Source of the DNA: Nephromyces sp. MM_2019
Taxonomy: Eukaryota > Apicomplexa > Aconoidasida > Nephromycida
Reading direction: 5' to 3'
Assembly (NCBI GenBank): GCA_015657535.1
Contig: JADHZB010001361.1
Coordinates: 10,631 to 41,034, forward strand
Length of the DNA: 30,404 bases
Shown here: positions 1 to 12,802 of the stretch, piece after piece
Layout of the letters: every line of letters starts with the position of its first letter
How positions within the stretch are numbered: the first letter of the stretch is position 1
Made by a program: the position numbers and the translations under genes
Notes under the pieces: model-generated
The model's database searches: none
Seen by the model: the letters and a program-made list of their open reading frames with translations, nothing else
What the model was told of the DNA's origin: nothing

Positions 1-152
1 ACACACACACACACACACACATAGTAACTCCTTTTCATATGATTTTCCATTATTCAGAGCAGTAGCCTTCATTTTACACACACACACACACACACATAGT
101 AACTCCTTTTCATATGATTTTCTACTAGTTAAAGCAGTAATCCTAACTTAAC
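1..152. repeat. (CA)n microsatellite within a 75-bp tandem duplication
   Basis: A (AC)n run followed by a tail containing ATAGTAACTCCTTTTCATAT occurs twice, with the tails starting at 21 and 96 (period 75). A third CA run begins near 150 and is degenerate. No coding is seen from 1 to 347. This stretch is best read as the 3' part of a VPS13 intron, because it ends in a TTTTTTTGCAG acceptor at 347. Confidence 0.85.
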
Positions 153-347
153 ACACACAGAGATCTTCACAGTTCTATGCGACTCTTCAAGGATTTTTCA
201 AGCAGTAGCTTATCCTTTAAAGCAGCATCCTGTGCCAATATAAGCTCTGTCTTTGAGTTCTATTGTGTGCCTTTTGCTTTGCCCTCGCCGAAGCACACAC
301 GATTCATATATAAACCTGTGTGTGTGTGTCTATAACTTTTTTTGCAG

Positions 348-3300
348 ATTTTGAAGTCATTTAAAATTGTGCCCTATATCCCTCCTTATGAAGCTGACGC
401 TAGCAAAGCCCGTGTGTGCATAAAGATCTTAGGAGTTGCTCGTTCTAAATGGACTCAGCATAGCTTAATCAATTCCCAGGAGCAGCTTATAACTATACCC
501 TTTAGGTATGCTGGGAAGAAGTTTAGCATTGGAAAACGCAATACTGTGAGAGAGAAAAAATAATTATATATGAGGATACCATAAACAAATACACACGCAA
601 AAAGAGCAGTCTTCGCATTACACACATGAATTAAAACGCGCACACACGCACACAATCTATGAGATTCTCTATGATCGGGCTCAGGGATGCTTCACGAGAG
701 TAGGGATAACGTGTGCACACACATGCACTTACATACCCGCCTACGCTCACGCACACACACAAACACCTGTTGTGGTTACACACGTGCTATGCCTGTTTAC
801 CTCAACAAACCTCATATTTAAAAAAAACCCAAATTCTTAATAGGTACCTGCTCATGCCATGTACACCCACACACACACAAAGACACTCCCGCACACACAC
901 ACCCACATACACACCAAGACACCCCGCCAAAAAATCTCACTCCAACCCTTTTTCTCTCCTTTCTCAGGATATATTCCTCGGCAGTTCCTTTTGATGATGA
1001 TAAGAACAGGGATTTCCGCCAGCTCTACGCCTTTTTGCTAGTTACATCGAGTGGCTGCAGGGTTTTGATAGTAACTGAATCAAAATCTTTAGCTAATAAG
1101 ATGAGGACTGGCAATGAGATCTTCCTCTCTGAAGGCTTAAGGCTTAGCAAACTCATCAGGAAAAACTCAGCTTCAGGCAATGCTAGAGGTGCAAGTGAAG
1201 AATACTATAGAATCTTTCAAAATGAGCCTAATGCTGTTGAGAGAGCTAGAAAGATCCTGAAAGGTTTTAGGGAGAAAGAGGGTTTGGAGAAGGAAGAATA
1301 TGGTGTGTCTACTATAGGTAAAAAGGAGGAGATAGATAACTTTAGTCATCCTCCTTGGCTCAGCCTAAGTATCTATTTTGAGATTCCAAAGATTTCTATA
1401 TCTTGGATTCACCAGAATGATGTGGTGAGTGTAGGTAGAAGGCATAAGGATTTGTGTATATGTGAGAGATATCACTTGGGATGATGAGAATTTTGATTCG
1501 GTAATTGTAGCATGCGTGTGTGTGTAAGTGATTGAGAGAAGAAAGGGCTGTATTACTGATTAAGGCTCAGTATGTCTACGTGGGGTTTTTTTGAGTTTTT
1601 ATGGGGTGATTTTATCTGAGCCAGGAAGGGGTTGGATGCAGCTGGTGTGTGTGTGAGTGTGCATTTTGAGGGTGGTGGGGTGAGGCTTTCATGGAGTTGG
1701 TGCCTCTCTTGCTATGTGGAAGCTACTCACCAGAATTTCTCGACAGGCTTGTGCGTATGTAGACGATCTGAAGTATGTGTGTGAGTTTTTTTTCTCTACT
1801 TGTGATGAAAGGCTATCAAAAAAGTGGAGTGCAAACTGTTTAGATGGAATTTAAGGCTAGCGATATGATGAAATTTGAAGTGGCTAAAACGCTGCTGAAA
1901 GTTTAGGAGGCAGGAGAATAGTAAAAATTAAGTTTAATCAATCATCAGCGAATATAAGAAAAAATTGAATTTTTTTACACTTGATATAGCTGTATTTACA
2001 CTCGAAGAAAAGGTTTTATTCTTGAATGAAAGTTGAATTTAGCCGTCATTTTCTTGGTTGCGGGTATTATGTGAAGCTGAAACATCATTTTTTGCTGAAA
2101 AACAGTTTTCTGCGAGTGACCCTTTTTGGTAGCTTTTTTGACGCTTTTTCGGGTTGTCCATATCATACCGAGCACAAAATTTTATATACGACTAACAGGC
2201 TGTGCAAATACACCAAACAGGTATCAAGATTAAACCTAATTTGCACCGGATAAGCTAATTAGACTATGCACAGACCCGCAACGTGTACTCACACACATGT
2301 TTATCTTTTATAATTTTAAACCAATTTTGCACAAAATTAGCTAACTAGCCCAGGCGAACAGAACTACTACCTGGACTCACACAAACACACACACACACTC
2401 ACATACACTCACAATCGCTTCTTCTTTCCAGATTTTGGCTTGCCATTTAATTAACTTTGCCTTCCTTGGAACTCTCACTCCGAAAGATATACTATCGCTA
2501 GTAGAGCAGCATAATCCTCGGTATATGGACTCTACGGCTACCAACTATGCTTGTCTACCAGAAGCACAAACAAAGACTCATATCCTAACGAATAGCGTCT
2601 TCAAGTCTGTGCTTACGCTGGAGGAATTTCATTGTGGTCACTTCTTCAATGAAGGAGCACCCGTCATAATCAAATCTAATCAGTCAGAATCAAAGAAGGA
2701 GGTTTTTGTATGGATGCACCTGATGAGAACGTTGGTTAACCTGAAGCAGGTTTGTTGTGTGTGTGTGTTTTTTTGTGTTGTGTGGGTGACTATATGTTAT
2801 GTGTGCTGTGTGTGTGTTGCATGCGTTTTTTATGTGTATGTGTGTGTTTTTGTGTGTTGTGTGGGTGACTATATGTTATGTGTGCTGTGTGTGTGTTGCA
2901 TGCGTTTTGTATGTGTGTGCTGTGTGTGTGCTATATTTGTGTTGTGTTCTTGTTGTGTGTGCACCTTTTGTTGCATTTTTTATGCCCCACTTATTTTTTG
3001 TTACTATTTTCTGTCTTGCAGGTGTGTGTTGTGTGCGTTTATACTGTCTTTCATGTGTGTGCGCCCCTTTCATTATTTATTTTTTTGTGTTCTGTTGAAT
3101 TTTGTGTGCTTTTTTATCTTTTTCTTGTTTTCTTGGAGTGCTTTATAGTAAAATTCTCCATTTTGGGAGTATTTTTGCTGATTCTCCCTCGAAAGTACGG
3201 CAAAAATCGATATTCTTAGACTTTTAGTGCTTCCTTCTCTGCTAATTTGTCATTTTTCTCATTAACAAAAGATAAGTTTGCTCGATGCGATGATTTTTCC

Positions 3301-6300
3301 AGTATTTAACGCCTTCTTGAGGCTTCAGCTTTCTTCTACTTTGTTTTTAACCTTAATAAAATTGCCTTTTTCCTCATCTTTTTTCGAGATTTTCATTGGT
3401 TCAACGCTATCCTTCGCAAGTATTTGGGTTAGAATACTATCTTTCTTTATATTCCTCAACAAAAACAGCCTTTTCGCAAAGCCCCTACTCCCACATTATT
3501 TGCTTTTACGCAATTTTAGTAGAAGAGGAAGTTAATCGTATTTTAAGTTTTTTCTTATCATTCCTACCCTTTCGGATCTTTGCAGCATATTGAGCTTTGA
3601 ATGTTTTGGGCTTTCAATCTTTTAAAGCTTGTAAATTAAGGCTTTTTGCTTCCCTTTTACTATGATATCTTTAAATTCTCCCTAAACGCAAAAACGGTTC
3701 GCCTTCTATCCCTCTGCAGGCTCCTATTTATGATGAATTGGAGGTGATAATGTCTCCTCTAATTGCAAACTTGGATATGATGGTGATTGAGCAGATTTTT
3801 CAGGCTGGAGAGAAGGAGAAGAATCTATTAAAGGGCTATTTAACATTCAAGCAGCAGGAAGCTCGGCCAGGACCAGCTTACCTGTCTTCAAGGAATGTAA
3901 TGCAGGCTTTAATATATGCTGGCACTAATATGGCAGAGCGAGAAGAAGGAATAAACTCTTTAGACAAAATCTATGCTTTTGCTGACTATTCGCAGCTTGA
4001 AGGAGGCGGAGATTTGGATTCGATTAAGAGGCTTCGCAGCAAGCAGTTAGGTTCGGCAAGAGCTAGTTTAGACTTGAATCGGTGAGTGATTTTTTTAGGT
4101 TGTGAGTAGGCAGCTAGTGTGTATGGTGTGTTGAGTTTCTGTGGAGCTGGTGAAGTGGGGAAGGGGGTTGGTATAAAGAGTGTCTTTTGTTGAATTATTA
4201 GCTCAGTTTGCAAAGTTTGGGGAGGTTGGAATGGTGTGTTTATGCGTGCGTGTGCTGTGTCGAATTGGTGTGTGGCCTGCGAAGTGGGGAAATTCTAATA
4301 TTACGTGCGTTTATTGCTGATTTAAGCTGGATGTTCAAGTGTGAATCCCCAGCCCCCCGAGAATTCTTCCCAATATTTCACCCACCCCCCACCAATTCTC
4401 CCCCAAATCTCCCGCAATATTTCGCTTCACCTTCCCAACCTAGACATATAAAAAAAGACCCCTCTTCCACATACCGTATTTCCTCTAAACAGAATACCCA
4501 ATCAAGACTTACCCTGCCTAAAATATAGCGGTGGGGTTGTAATCCAGCCAAAATTGGGTCTGCCAGCAGCGATTAAGCGGAAGAATATAAAGAAAGAGCT
4601 GCTAGACATCGAAGAGGATTTCTACAAAATCCCCAGAGTTTTCTTCTCTACCATCGCGAGCCATGCCCTAGTACCTCCTATCCCAAGGTGGGTAGAGCTT
4701 GGAAAAACCACCCCAATCTACCTAAAGAAGTTGACGATATCCCCGGTAGATTTGACAATTTCTCTAAGAACTTCGGAGAACAAAATAGACCGCCAAGTCT
4801 TAAGCATTATTGATATGCTTCCGCTCGATACACCTCACATGAAATTCCATCTTGGCAGCCAAAATGTAAACTTCTTAGTGACTTCCTGGGATGAGCTTAT
4901 ACAATCTCTAAGAAACAGCTACCTGAGGAATTTAATACGTCATAGTCTTCCCAGTGTGTTATCGAACCCTTGCGCTTTTGTCAATGGCTTTTATCGAGGG
5001 TTTAAGCAGCTCTTCTTTCAGGTGAGTGGCTAAGCTGCGCTAGACGTCGGATTGAAGATTTCCTGAAATTTCATGTTACTGTTAAGCCTAACAATAGAGT
5101 ATAAAAATAACTGCAAAGAAAGGAAACATTTTTATGATACCTTGCACACACAGAAACAAAATAATATTGCTTCCTCTATATAAGAAGTTGTAAGACTTTT
5201 TTTGGGATTTTTTGATGGCTGTAAATGAGGTGTATGGACTATTTCTTGTTGAGATTTGAAAGCATTCTTATTGTCATTGAGCGTGTTGATTGAGTATGTT
5301 TTTGCAGTTTTATGAACGGTTTAATACTACAAGGCTGGTGTCCATGCTGACTTCTTACCTGATATGCTTATCAACAAGTTTCGCTACATAGTTATATGCA
5401 CTAAAAGTGACGAAGCAAGAACAAATGCATTTAAAACTGCTGCTTCCTCCTCTCCTTTTTGCAGATAATTCATGGATATAAGAAGGGCACAAATAAGTTT
5501 GAAGGGGTGTTCTTTGGGCTGAGGCTAGGAATGATAATGCTCTTTATGCTCTCCCTGGGAGGAATTTTTCAGTCAGCCAGCCACGTATTAAATGTGCTCT
5601 TTAAGCTGCTAGGAGGAAGGAGGGCTAAGCCAAGAGATGTGTTAGATGCTATCTGGAAGGGTATAAACGGGTTTTGCCTCGAAGTTTTTGTAAAGCCATG
5701 GGTTGCCATAGTGACGGATCCTGTGAAATCAGTGAAACAGTAAGTTTTCAGATTTTGTATTTATAGTAATCCACAAAGTATATGAACATGTGAGTGCACA
5801 TTGAGGCGTCAAATGGCAAGTTTTTTAACACCATTGGAATGTTTTGGTATGAGGGTTAACTTAGTCTGTCATGTACATGCATGTGTGTATGCATTTGAAT
5901 GCATGCATGTGCGGTTATGTGTGCAGGTTGACGTTTATTGGCTCGTATGTGCTGATGCATGTGCTAATGTGTTTGTTGACGTCCAATCAAGCATATTTGA
6001 TGTGTGCATTGGCTCTTATGCTATTTTTACTTGCGCTAAGTATACTTTCGGATATTAAGCTACATTTTTAGTCACGCTTTAGCTTTTCGGCTGGAATAGA
6101 TGCTGTTTTTTTTGGGTTAGGAATCCCGTTTTCTTTTGATTTATTTAAGAATATTTCTTTTTTGCTTTTTTCTGACAATGCCTGTATCTAGTGATTATGC
6201 AAATATTTCACCAACTAAATGTGTCAGTTGACTCCTCTCTTTACTCCTTTTTTTTCCTCTTTCCAAAAGTGGGAATTATCCCTTTTCTCCACCCAATTCG

Positions 6301-6936
6301 TTTGCAAGTTATAAACACCTAAACATCCAGAGTTTTTAGAATTATTATTTTGTAAATCCGGCCTATCTAAAGGGTGTGCTTCACAAGCTTACTAATGCCA
6401 TTTAAAATAGACCTCTATTTTCTAGATTACCTGCTTCCACCTACAAAACTATCATCAAGTAACTTTAGCTTCTTGTAAATAATTTTTTTCTCTCCACTCC
6501 TTGAAAATTTTTCCTTGCTATGGCAGTTTAAAGAAATAGCTTTTTATCGGTAGCTTTCTTTTGTGGTTCTTCGACTTCTTTAAGCGAATTTCACATAATT
6601 TTTATTATCACCTATTCCTGCAGGTCTGAGAGCACCTTGAAGACGGTAGGCGTCTTTTTTGTTTGTTTAATAAAGTGTATACTCTCACCTCTCTACGGCA
6701 CGATAAGCCTAATAGCATGTGTAACCGAGGGATTCTCCAATACTCTGCTTGGTGAGTTTGAACAGCTTTCCAGGATCCAAGAGTTCTCCGACAATCCATC
6801 TTCAGCGCCACAAGAGCTTGCAGGGCCATCTGCTTACCTAAATAAGGATTCTACTAAGCAAGATCGGAATATTGCCCCCCAGAGCATACTGAAGAAAGGT
6901 TCATCAATAAAGTTTATGCCGTGGAACCTTTCATGA
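348..6936 (+). CDS. VPS13-family lipid transfer protein, C-terminal part (5' end outside window)
   Basis: Exons read from GT-AG sites with matching phases: 348-505, 968-1424, 2432-2749, 3720-4081, 4529-5021, 5465-5739, 6624-6936 (TGA stop). They join into 791 residues with no internal stop. VPS13 proteins are rod-like bridges that move bulk lipid between membranes at contact sites. Residues 1 to about 85 match the end of the VPS13 adaptor-binding (SHR-BD/VAB) region, including IVPYIPPYEA and the strand YAFLLVTSSGCRVLIVTES. A charged insert follows. The APT1-like part then begins (YFEIPKISISWI, about 192-203). Exons 5 to 7 carry the conserved end: LSNPCAFVNGFYRGFKQLFF, then Gly-rich amphipathic helices (YKKGTNKFEGVFFG, GGIFQSASHVL, VFVKPWVAIVTDPVKS, LIACVTEGFSNTLLGE), equivalent to the ATG2_C-like block. 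The last roughly 60 residues are low-complexity, with no room for the PH-like domain many VPS13 proteins carry. The family call is firm; the paralogue is not. Confidence 0.85.
2760..2935. repeat. 89-bp TG-rich tandem duplication in a VPS13 intron
   Basis: A TG-rich unit containing GGGTGACTATATGTTATGTG occurs at about 2784 and 2873 (period 89). It lies just downstream of the exon donor at 2750. The apparent Cys/Val-rich reading frames here are translations of the repeat, not genes. Confidence 0.8.
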
Positions 6937-7042
6937 TTTCAAAAAGAGCTTTAATGGCAAAGCTTTTGGATTAAACTCTTTTGCATTTCTTTTGGAAGCC
7001 TATTATTGGCGTTGATATGACAAGAAAGACATCTCATTGTTG

Positions 7043-7234
7043 CTAGAGTTTAGCATAATCAATAAGCTCTAGATTCAATCTCGAGACTCCTAATGCGGAA
7101 AATATTTTTTTCCGACTCAATACGGGTGGACCCTCTCTCGTAACTCCTCTATTCAAATAAAAAATATGTTGCTGCACTTTTTCCGTGGCATAAACTTGCT
7201 CATTCAACCATGTTCTGAATAAGTTGTCAAACAT
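7043..7234 (-). CDS. Possible small protein or terminal exon, convergent with VPS13
   Basis: A 63-codon ORF starts at ATG 7234 and ends at TAG. It begins MFDNLFRTWLNEQVYATEKV and ends SRLNLELIDYAKL. I do not recognise it. The composition is unlike the surrounding repeat-derived frames: mixed charged and hydrophobic residues, no low complexity, no Cys/His bias. It lies about 107 bp from the VPS13 stop in tail-to-tail arrangement, a usual spacing for compact convergent genes. The frame stays open upstream to 7249, where CGATAG could be an acceptor, so it might be the last exon of a longer gene. It could equally be a chance ORF in AT-rich DNA. Confidence 0.3.
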   Translation of the reverse strand: MFDNLFRTWLNEQVYATEKVQQHIFYLNRGVTREGPPVLSRKKIFSALGVSRLNLELIDYAKL

Positions 7235-10200
7235 GCTCGGTCTAGCCACTATCGAGATTAGTTACATTGGGTTATGATCCCTCTCTTTGCACAGTACAGC
7301 CTGAGCAAAATTGATAATATGAAACGAAGGTGCAATACATACAGAATTGGAGCTGAAAGCTCGAAATGACCTTGGCATATAGGCAACAGTACAGAGGAAC
7401 TTCAGAGAAGATTGTTTTAGATTTTTAAAAAAGATAAAAATAATCAAATGGTTACTTATATCTTAAACCTGCAGTAATATAACTAAACTGCTCTGATGAT
7501 TTTATGGTCTCTATCAGATAATATCCACTGTTTATAAGCTCCAAATGAAACGGCGGGGTGAATTTCAAGTCGGCGGTAGATTACTCTATAGAAATAGAGA
7601 AGATGTTTTGAGGGTTAAGCATGGGGACTAATGCGTTGAAAAAAAAGGGTTTAAATTATGCTAAATTTGTTATTCTTAAAGTACAGTCTTTTTCACGAAT
7701 GCGACATACTAAAGTGGTCGTTGTGAAGAGGTTTTGTACGGTAGAACACTTGTTAAAGAAAAGCGTCAAAGCAGGTCCTCAATAGCTCGATAACTTTATG
7801 GCAAGATATACCATTTCCTTATCAGATTTTTTTCATTGAAATTTATTATATTTGTAGACTAAAATCGCTAGGTTTTCTATTTCCTGTATTAGAGTGAAAA
7901 GCTCTTGTCTTATGTTTTACCCCTTAGAGAAGCGCTTTCTTTATCAAGGAATATTTTGCATTTGCCTCTGACCCGAGTTTCAGCTCTAAACTCCTTCCTA
8001 AATTGCAGGGGTAGGTACTCGCCACAATCATGAATATGCTATGCTTTATTTGGTAATCAGTGGTTTCAAAGAAAAAAAGAAAGTGACAGCCCTATTACCC
8101 CGGCTTGCAAGCGTAGCAATAGTCGTCACACTGTATGTACAATCGAAACTCCACTCCTCTGGAACTTCATTAAATTATTTTTACGACCGTGACCTACGTT
8201 CAGCTTTTTAAATTCAGTCACGACCTCAAATTTAAAATGCGTATTTTTCGCGTAGATTTTGAGCTGCAGATGATATAGCAACAGATTAGCATCCCGGAAA
8301 TTCTTAAGGAGTCCATGCACACACACATAGGAATAATGAGTTACAGGAACACACGCAGAAGAGCACAGAAACACGGCAGTGACATGCATACGAGCACATA
8401 CAGTAGTGACATACGTAAACGCGCAAGGCTATACACACATAGTGACTTACACACACACAAAATAACTAATGAGCATGTACTTGAAAATTGTGATTTTAGC
8501 ATTTTTCTCGAAAAAATACCTTCTATGGCGTTAAATCTTAGTTATGGTACTCACGTTTGGTATCATGAGGCTGGGGTATCATCGGTGGTTCCGACGCAAC
8601 TTCTCAATGCACTTTTGGATGCTGAATTCTATAATAGTAGCGCAAAAATAAAAAGTACAAGCTTAAGGTTGCTCAGCATAAGATCAAATTATGAACTAAG
8701 GACTGCTCATAATTAATCATTAATGTTATCATTTTTGTCAATCAAAAGCCAAAGCTTGCTTCTAGAGTACTAGGTACACTTGGTAGCTTATCAAAGACTG
8801 GTTCTGATTGACACTTTTTGGCGTTCTTTCCAACGTAGCCGTACGTGATTTTCCGTGATTATTTTTTTTGCTGTTAGCAAGGCGCTCAAAGCGAATAAAA
8901 AACCCTAGTCATAATTTTTATGTTTTCTTACTGGCAAGTTTAAACGTCCTATAATTCTTTATTTTCACTGGTGTGATTTGAGTTCAAGCAATTGTTTTTA
9001 GTGTTTTTCCTGTAATGTGAACTATGCCATTTTCTTAAAAACAAAAAATTAGCACCTTTACTATTACCTATTTTTTGGGACTGCTGCTTCGCTACTTGCC
9101 GCTCATACACGCCAGCGGAATATGTACATGCAGTTTTTGACCCATAATTACCTGAACGTCCAGTCTATCAAACAAACTTCCTTGCTTAATTTCCAACTAT
9201 TGCTCATTCGTTAAGTTTAGTGCATAAAAAAAAACTTGAGGTTCACAATTATTCAGCCTGTTTTCGCTGCTGTTGTGATAATTCCGAGAGCAAAGCTAGT
9301 GAGGCTTGTTAAAAATTACCCGCATCACGTATTATTTAGCTATAAAATCAGCGAGCATATCATACTCGGGAATATGAAACCTTTGCAGGTAACGCAATGT
9401 GCAATTGCTTATGATAAATCATTTAGTGATATTGTGCAGGGTAGGACACCATAAAATAGGGTGAAGTTACACCCTCAAATGGGTAAAAACTAGCTTCCTT
9501 GCCAATTACAGTGTATTTTCATCATCCATCACACGTGATCAAAGCTGGTAAAAACTGCTCATAGTATGCACCTTCAAAAACACAAAACCTGGCCCATGGT
9601 AAGATATGAATTGTTCTAGGGATTAGCTCACTATATGTACCTTTTAGAAGCTCTCGTAGCAAGAGGATCACACACTAAAGAAGGCGCAGGAAATAATTAG
9701 AGACACGAATTTTCCATGCATAAAGATGCTCATAAAAGTATTAGTAATTCCTTTGGATAAGTCCTTGCCCGAATAAGTTCACGATAAACCAAATAAATCG
9801 CATTTTAGCAAGAAAAATATCTACTGATATTACCCTAGATACGTTACCGGCTTAGTGCTCACTGCCTCAATATATATATACCTCATTACCGCTATGGCAT
9901 CAAGGAGCTGGTCTGGCCAACACATTCGTATTATTGGACTCATCACACTAAATTTACAAATATCGAATAACATTTTTTTATTAGCACGTTTTCTTATATC
10001 TATACAATCTACCACTATACTGCATTCGCTCATCATTTCACAGAGCTGCTCGTAGTGCACTCATCCCTGCGGACTGCACACACAAATTCGTGTTAATGCC
10101 CATGGTAAGCCGTGTACAAAAGAAAAAATCACTATAAAAGCTCTTTTTTGTCGCTATTTCTTTAGTTGAAGCTGCAGTTTGGCATATTGTCCACAAGGTG

Positions 10201-10290
10201 TGCGAGTTAAGAAAATAAGATGGGAAGACCAGTTGCAGCACTGTTGCTGCAACATGAAGATGGGTAGGAATTCCTGCAGTGAGTGATTAT

Positions 10291-10440
10291 TACATCGCTG
10301 AGGTTTGGTTGCATTGCAAATGTGTAGGTGGTACGTTGCTTCATTATAAATATGTAGGTGGTGTGTTGCTCCAGTGCGAATACGAAGGTGGTGTGTAGCT
10401 GTGGTACCAGGAAGTAGGCGATGTGTATCTAGTGTGTTTA
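10291..10440. repeat. 30-bp period degenerate tandem repeat
   Basis: Five successive 30-bp units (starting 10291, 10321, 10351, 10381, 10411) share a core like TATGTAGGTGGTGTGTTGCT with decreasing similarity at the edges. The repeat is intergenic. Confidence 0.75.
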
Positions 10441-11936
10441 CGTCGCATATCCAGCTATCGCATTTTTGAGCCTTGTGAACATAGTATATTCTGCTTCATA
10501 GTGTATTCCTTCAACTGTCTCATATGACCTAATGATGCAACTCTTCTTTATCGTTCTGTGAGCTCTTTTAGGGCAAATAGCAGTTACGTCGGGTAAGCGT
10601 GTGTTTCTGGTATGCTAAAGTATTCAGTTTGTTGCCTGAAATCTGTAAGCACAAGCATCTACTGGCAGTAGTGTATAGCTACCCACTATCATCTTGTAAA
10701 GCTATGATAATATTTCGTACGCTGTGGTATTGCTTAAATCACGGTAGGTCAGGTGTTAATCCACAGATATGCACCCCTGCACAAATACGCTACCACTACT
10801 CATGCGATTGTGGACACGAACTTGGGCGTCACGAAGCCATAATTTAGCTAGTGTGTTGCTACGCATGGGCTAACGTATGAACATGCGTGCTTATGTGCAC
10901 TTGCTTCTTTGCAGGTAGGATTTTGTGTGTACCTCAATGTGCTCAACACCTTCTGGGACCGTAGATTATACATGTTCCAAAATTAAGTATATGTGAGCTC
11001 GCACGGGTATACCCGCTCTTTTGTGTGTATATACAGGCACACAAGCAAACCACTAAAAGCTAATTTATATAACCTGAAACTCCGGGACGCTAGCAAGTAC
11101 ACCTCACCACAGCTTCACACAGTCACCATCCTAAATGGAATTAAAAGCATCTCGCGTTGCTAGAAAGCCTTGTCCTTGCTGTAATTGATCCTGATATTCA
11201 GACCCCATGGCGTAGTCACACATGCACCACGCTCTTGCTAATGTCCAGGAGGTTAACAAACTCTGCTGGCACTTTTGGGTTTTGTATATGAGTCTAACTC
11301 AATATACACATATATACATACGTACATATGTATAATAGGACTTTTTCAATATCCACGGCCTGTTTGGTTTATTTTTCTTCTTCCTAATCCATGGATGCAT
11401 GCTTCACCGAAAAGGCCGTCATTTCTCATTATAAAGTGTGTAAGCCTTTAAAAAGCTCACAAACATGATGGAGGCTGAGGCTTAAATATGAGTCTTGGCG
11501 TTTCTCTTGGAACTGCTTCTGACTAGGTTTGTCGCTTGATGCATTTACATCGTTTCCCTCCCGGCTACTCGACTTAATACCCCCAAAAAGTGTGTAACGC
11601 TACTTTCATAGCATTCATTCCCGGCGTCTTCATATTGTGCGATGCAGCATACAAATGGTAATGAAATTATGCGCTTTATAGCTGACATTTTTATCTTGAC
11701 GGGTATTTACGAATAATGTTGTAGTTTGTACGGCAGCCCTGTCTGCCATGTGCACGCGTTAAATGGAGCTGCACGAGATTATCTTCAAAGACACACACAT
11801 CGAGGATACCTAGGCAGAACACACGCACATCGAGCATGTAGAACCACAACACACGCGTTACACACATCCAAAACATATGCAGAGAGAACATAAATATAAT
11901 TAGAGTACACAACATTCACGATACAGGCATATCGTA

Positions 11937-12220
11937 GCCAGCACATCACACACAGCCAGCATACACACATCACACACATCACACACAGCCAGCGTACACA
12001 CATCACACACAGCCAGCATACACACATCACACACAGCCAGCATACACACATCACACACAGCCAGCATACACACATCACACACAGCCAGCNNNNNNNNNNN
12101 NNNNNNNNNNNNNNNNNNNNNNNNNNNNNNNNNNNNNNNAGCCAGCATACACACATCACACACAGCCAGCATACACACATCACACACAGCCAGCATACAC
12201 ACATCACACACAGCCATGAC
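11937..12220. repeat. 24-bp CA-rich minisatellite
   Basis: Near-perfect tandem copies of AGCCAGCATACACACATCAC plus ACAC (24 bp) run on both sides of an N gap. On the minus strand the 24-bp period is a multiple of three, so it reads as repeated Cys/Val/Trp-rich octapeptides; this is a by-product of the repeat. There are no spacers, so it is not a CRISPR array. It lies about 0.6-0.9 kb upstream of the TRAP1 start. Confidence 0.9.
12090..12139. other. Assembly gap (50 N)
   Basis: Exactly 50 unresolved bases lie within the 24-bp minisatellite. The round number suggests a scaffolding placeholder, so the true array length is unknown. Confidence 0.97.
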
Positions 12221-12802
12221 ACACATCACACACACCAACACACACGCATCACAAACTGAAAGCGCACACAGAATCATCAACTTAGGGAGCCTCGCTCGCA
12301 GCGCACACATACTTCCCAGGCCTAGTAAGTTTCGCCTTGCCCCACATTCGTTATCTTCAATGTGGTATTTTCTGCTGGAAACTATTCGTATGGACTAACC
12401 ATATTCTGGTCATCTCCTCTCCTCTTCAGATTGATTCCCACCGCAAACATATGAAAAGAAGAGAAAAGTAGCTGTCCACACACACACTAGCAAAGCTTAT
12501 TTTCCGCCGTTTTTGTACCATAAAAGTGAAGGTTTATACTCCGCATCCTCATCGCATAGACGAGTGTACGTATACCAGAAGTTTGAGTTGCAGGAAGAAG
12601 CTAAAGCAGTCCTACACACGAGGAGGTATTACACTCCAGGAAAAAGAGGATTTTTTCTTTCTTTTCAAGTCAATTACCGCCGCTAATCATACAGAGTTAT
12701 CGGTACAAAGATACTATAGTGTTTGGCTTACTCTATAAGTAAAATATCTTGCGATATCACGTAAATTTACGGGAAAATCTGCAGGTACGCATAGAAGCCA
12801 AG

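Larger units (their letters stand above)
6937..12802. other. Intergenic spacer with no firmly supported gene
   Basis: About 5.9 kb lies between the VPS13 stop and the TRAP1 start. Reading all frames I find only short open stretches with no family signature and no chain of phase-compatible splice sites. The best candidate for a gene is the small minus-strand ORF at 7043-7234. The rest is AT-rich unique sequence, a 30-bp period repeat near 10.3 kb, and a CA-rich minisatellite with an N gap near 12 kb. TRAP1 promoter elements are presumably in the last kilobase or so, but I recognise no specific box. Confidence 0.55.

Noticed and set aside
546..563. Donor at 546 (GTGAGA) for the first VPS13 exon
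   Set aside because: It would end in phase 0 and not fit the acceptor at 967. The donor at 506 (GTATGC) gives the matching phase and a conserved junction.
9236..9454. Short + ORF with hydrophobic segment
   Set aside because: No ATG at its start, no family resemblance, no flanking exons; within chance expectation for AT-rich DNA.
9830..10241. Two minus-strand ORFs in the spacer
   Set aside because: No recognisable motif, overlapping open frames on the other strand, and no phase-consistent splice link.
11937..12220. CRISPR-like array
   Set aside because: The 24-bp copies are head-to-tail without unique spacers, and the host is eukaryotic.
11785..12310. Minus-strand Cys/Val/Trp-rich repetitive ORFs around the N gap
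   Set aside because: They are translations of a 24-bp minisatellite (a multiple of three keeps frames open) and run through unknown bases; no gene signature.
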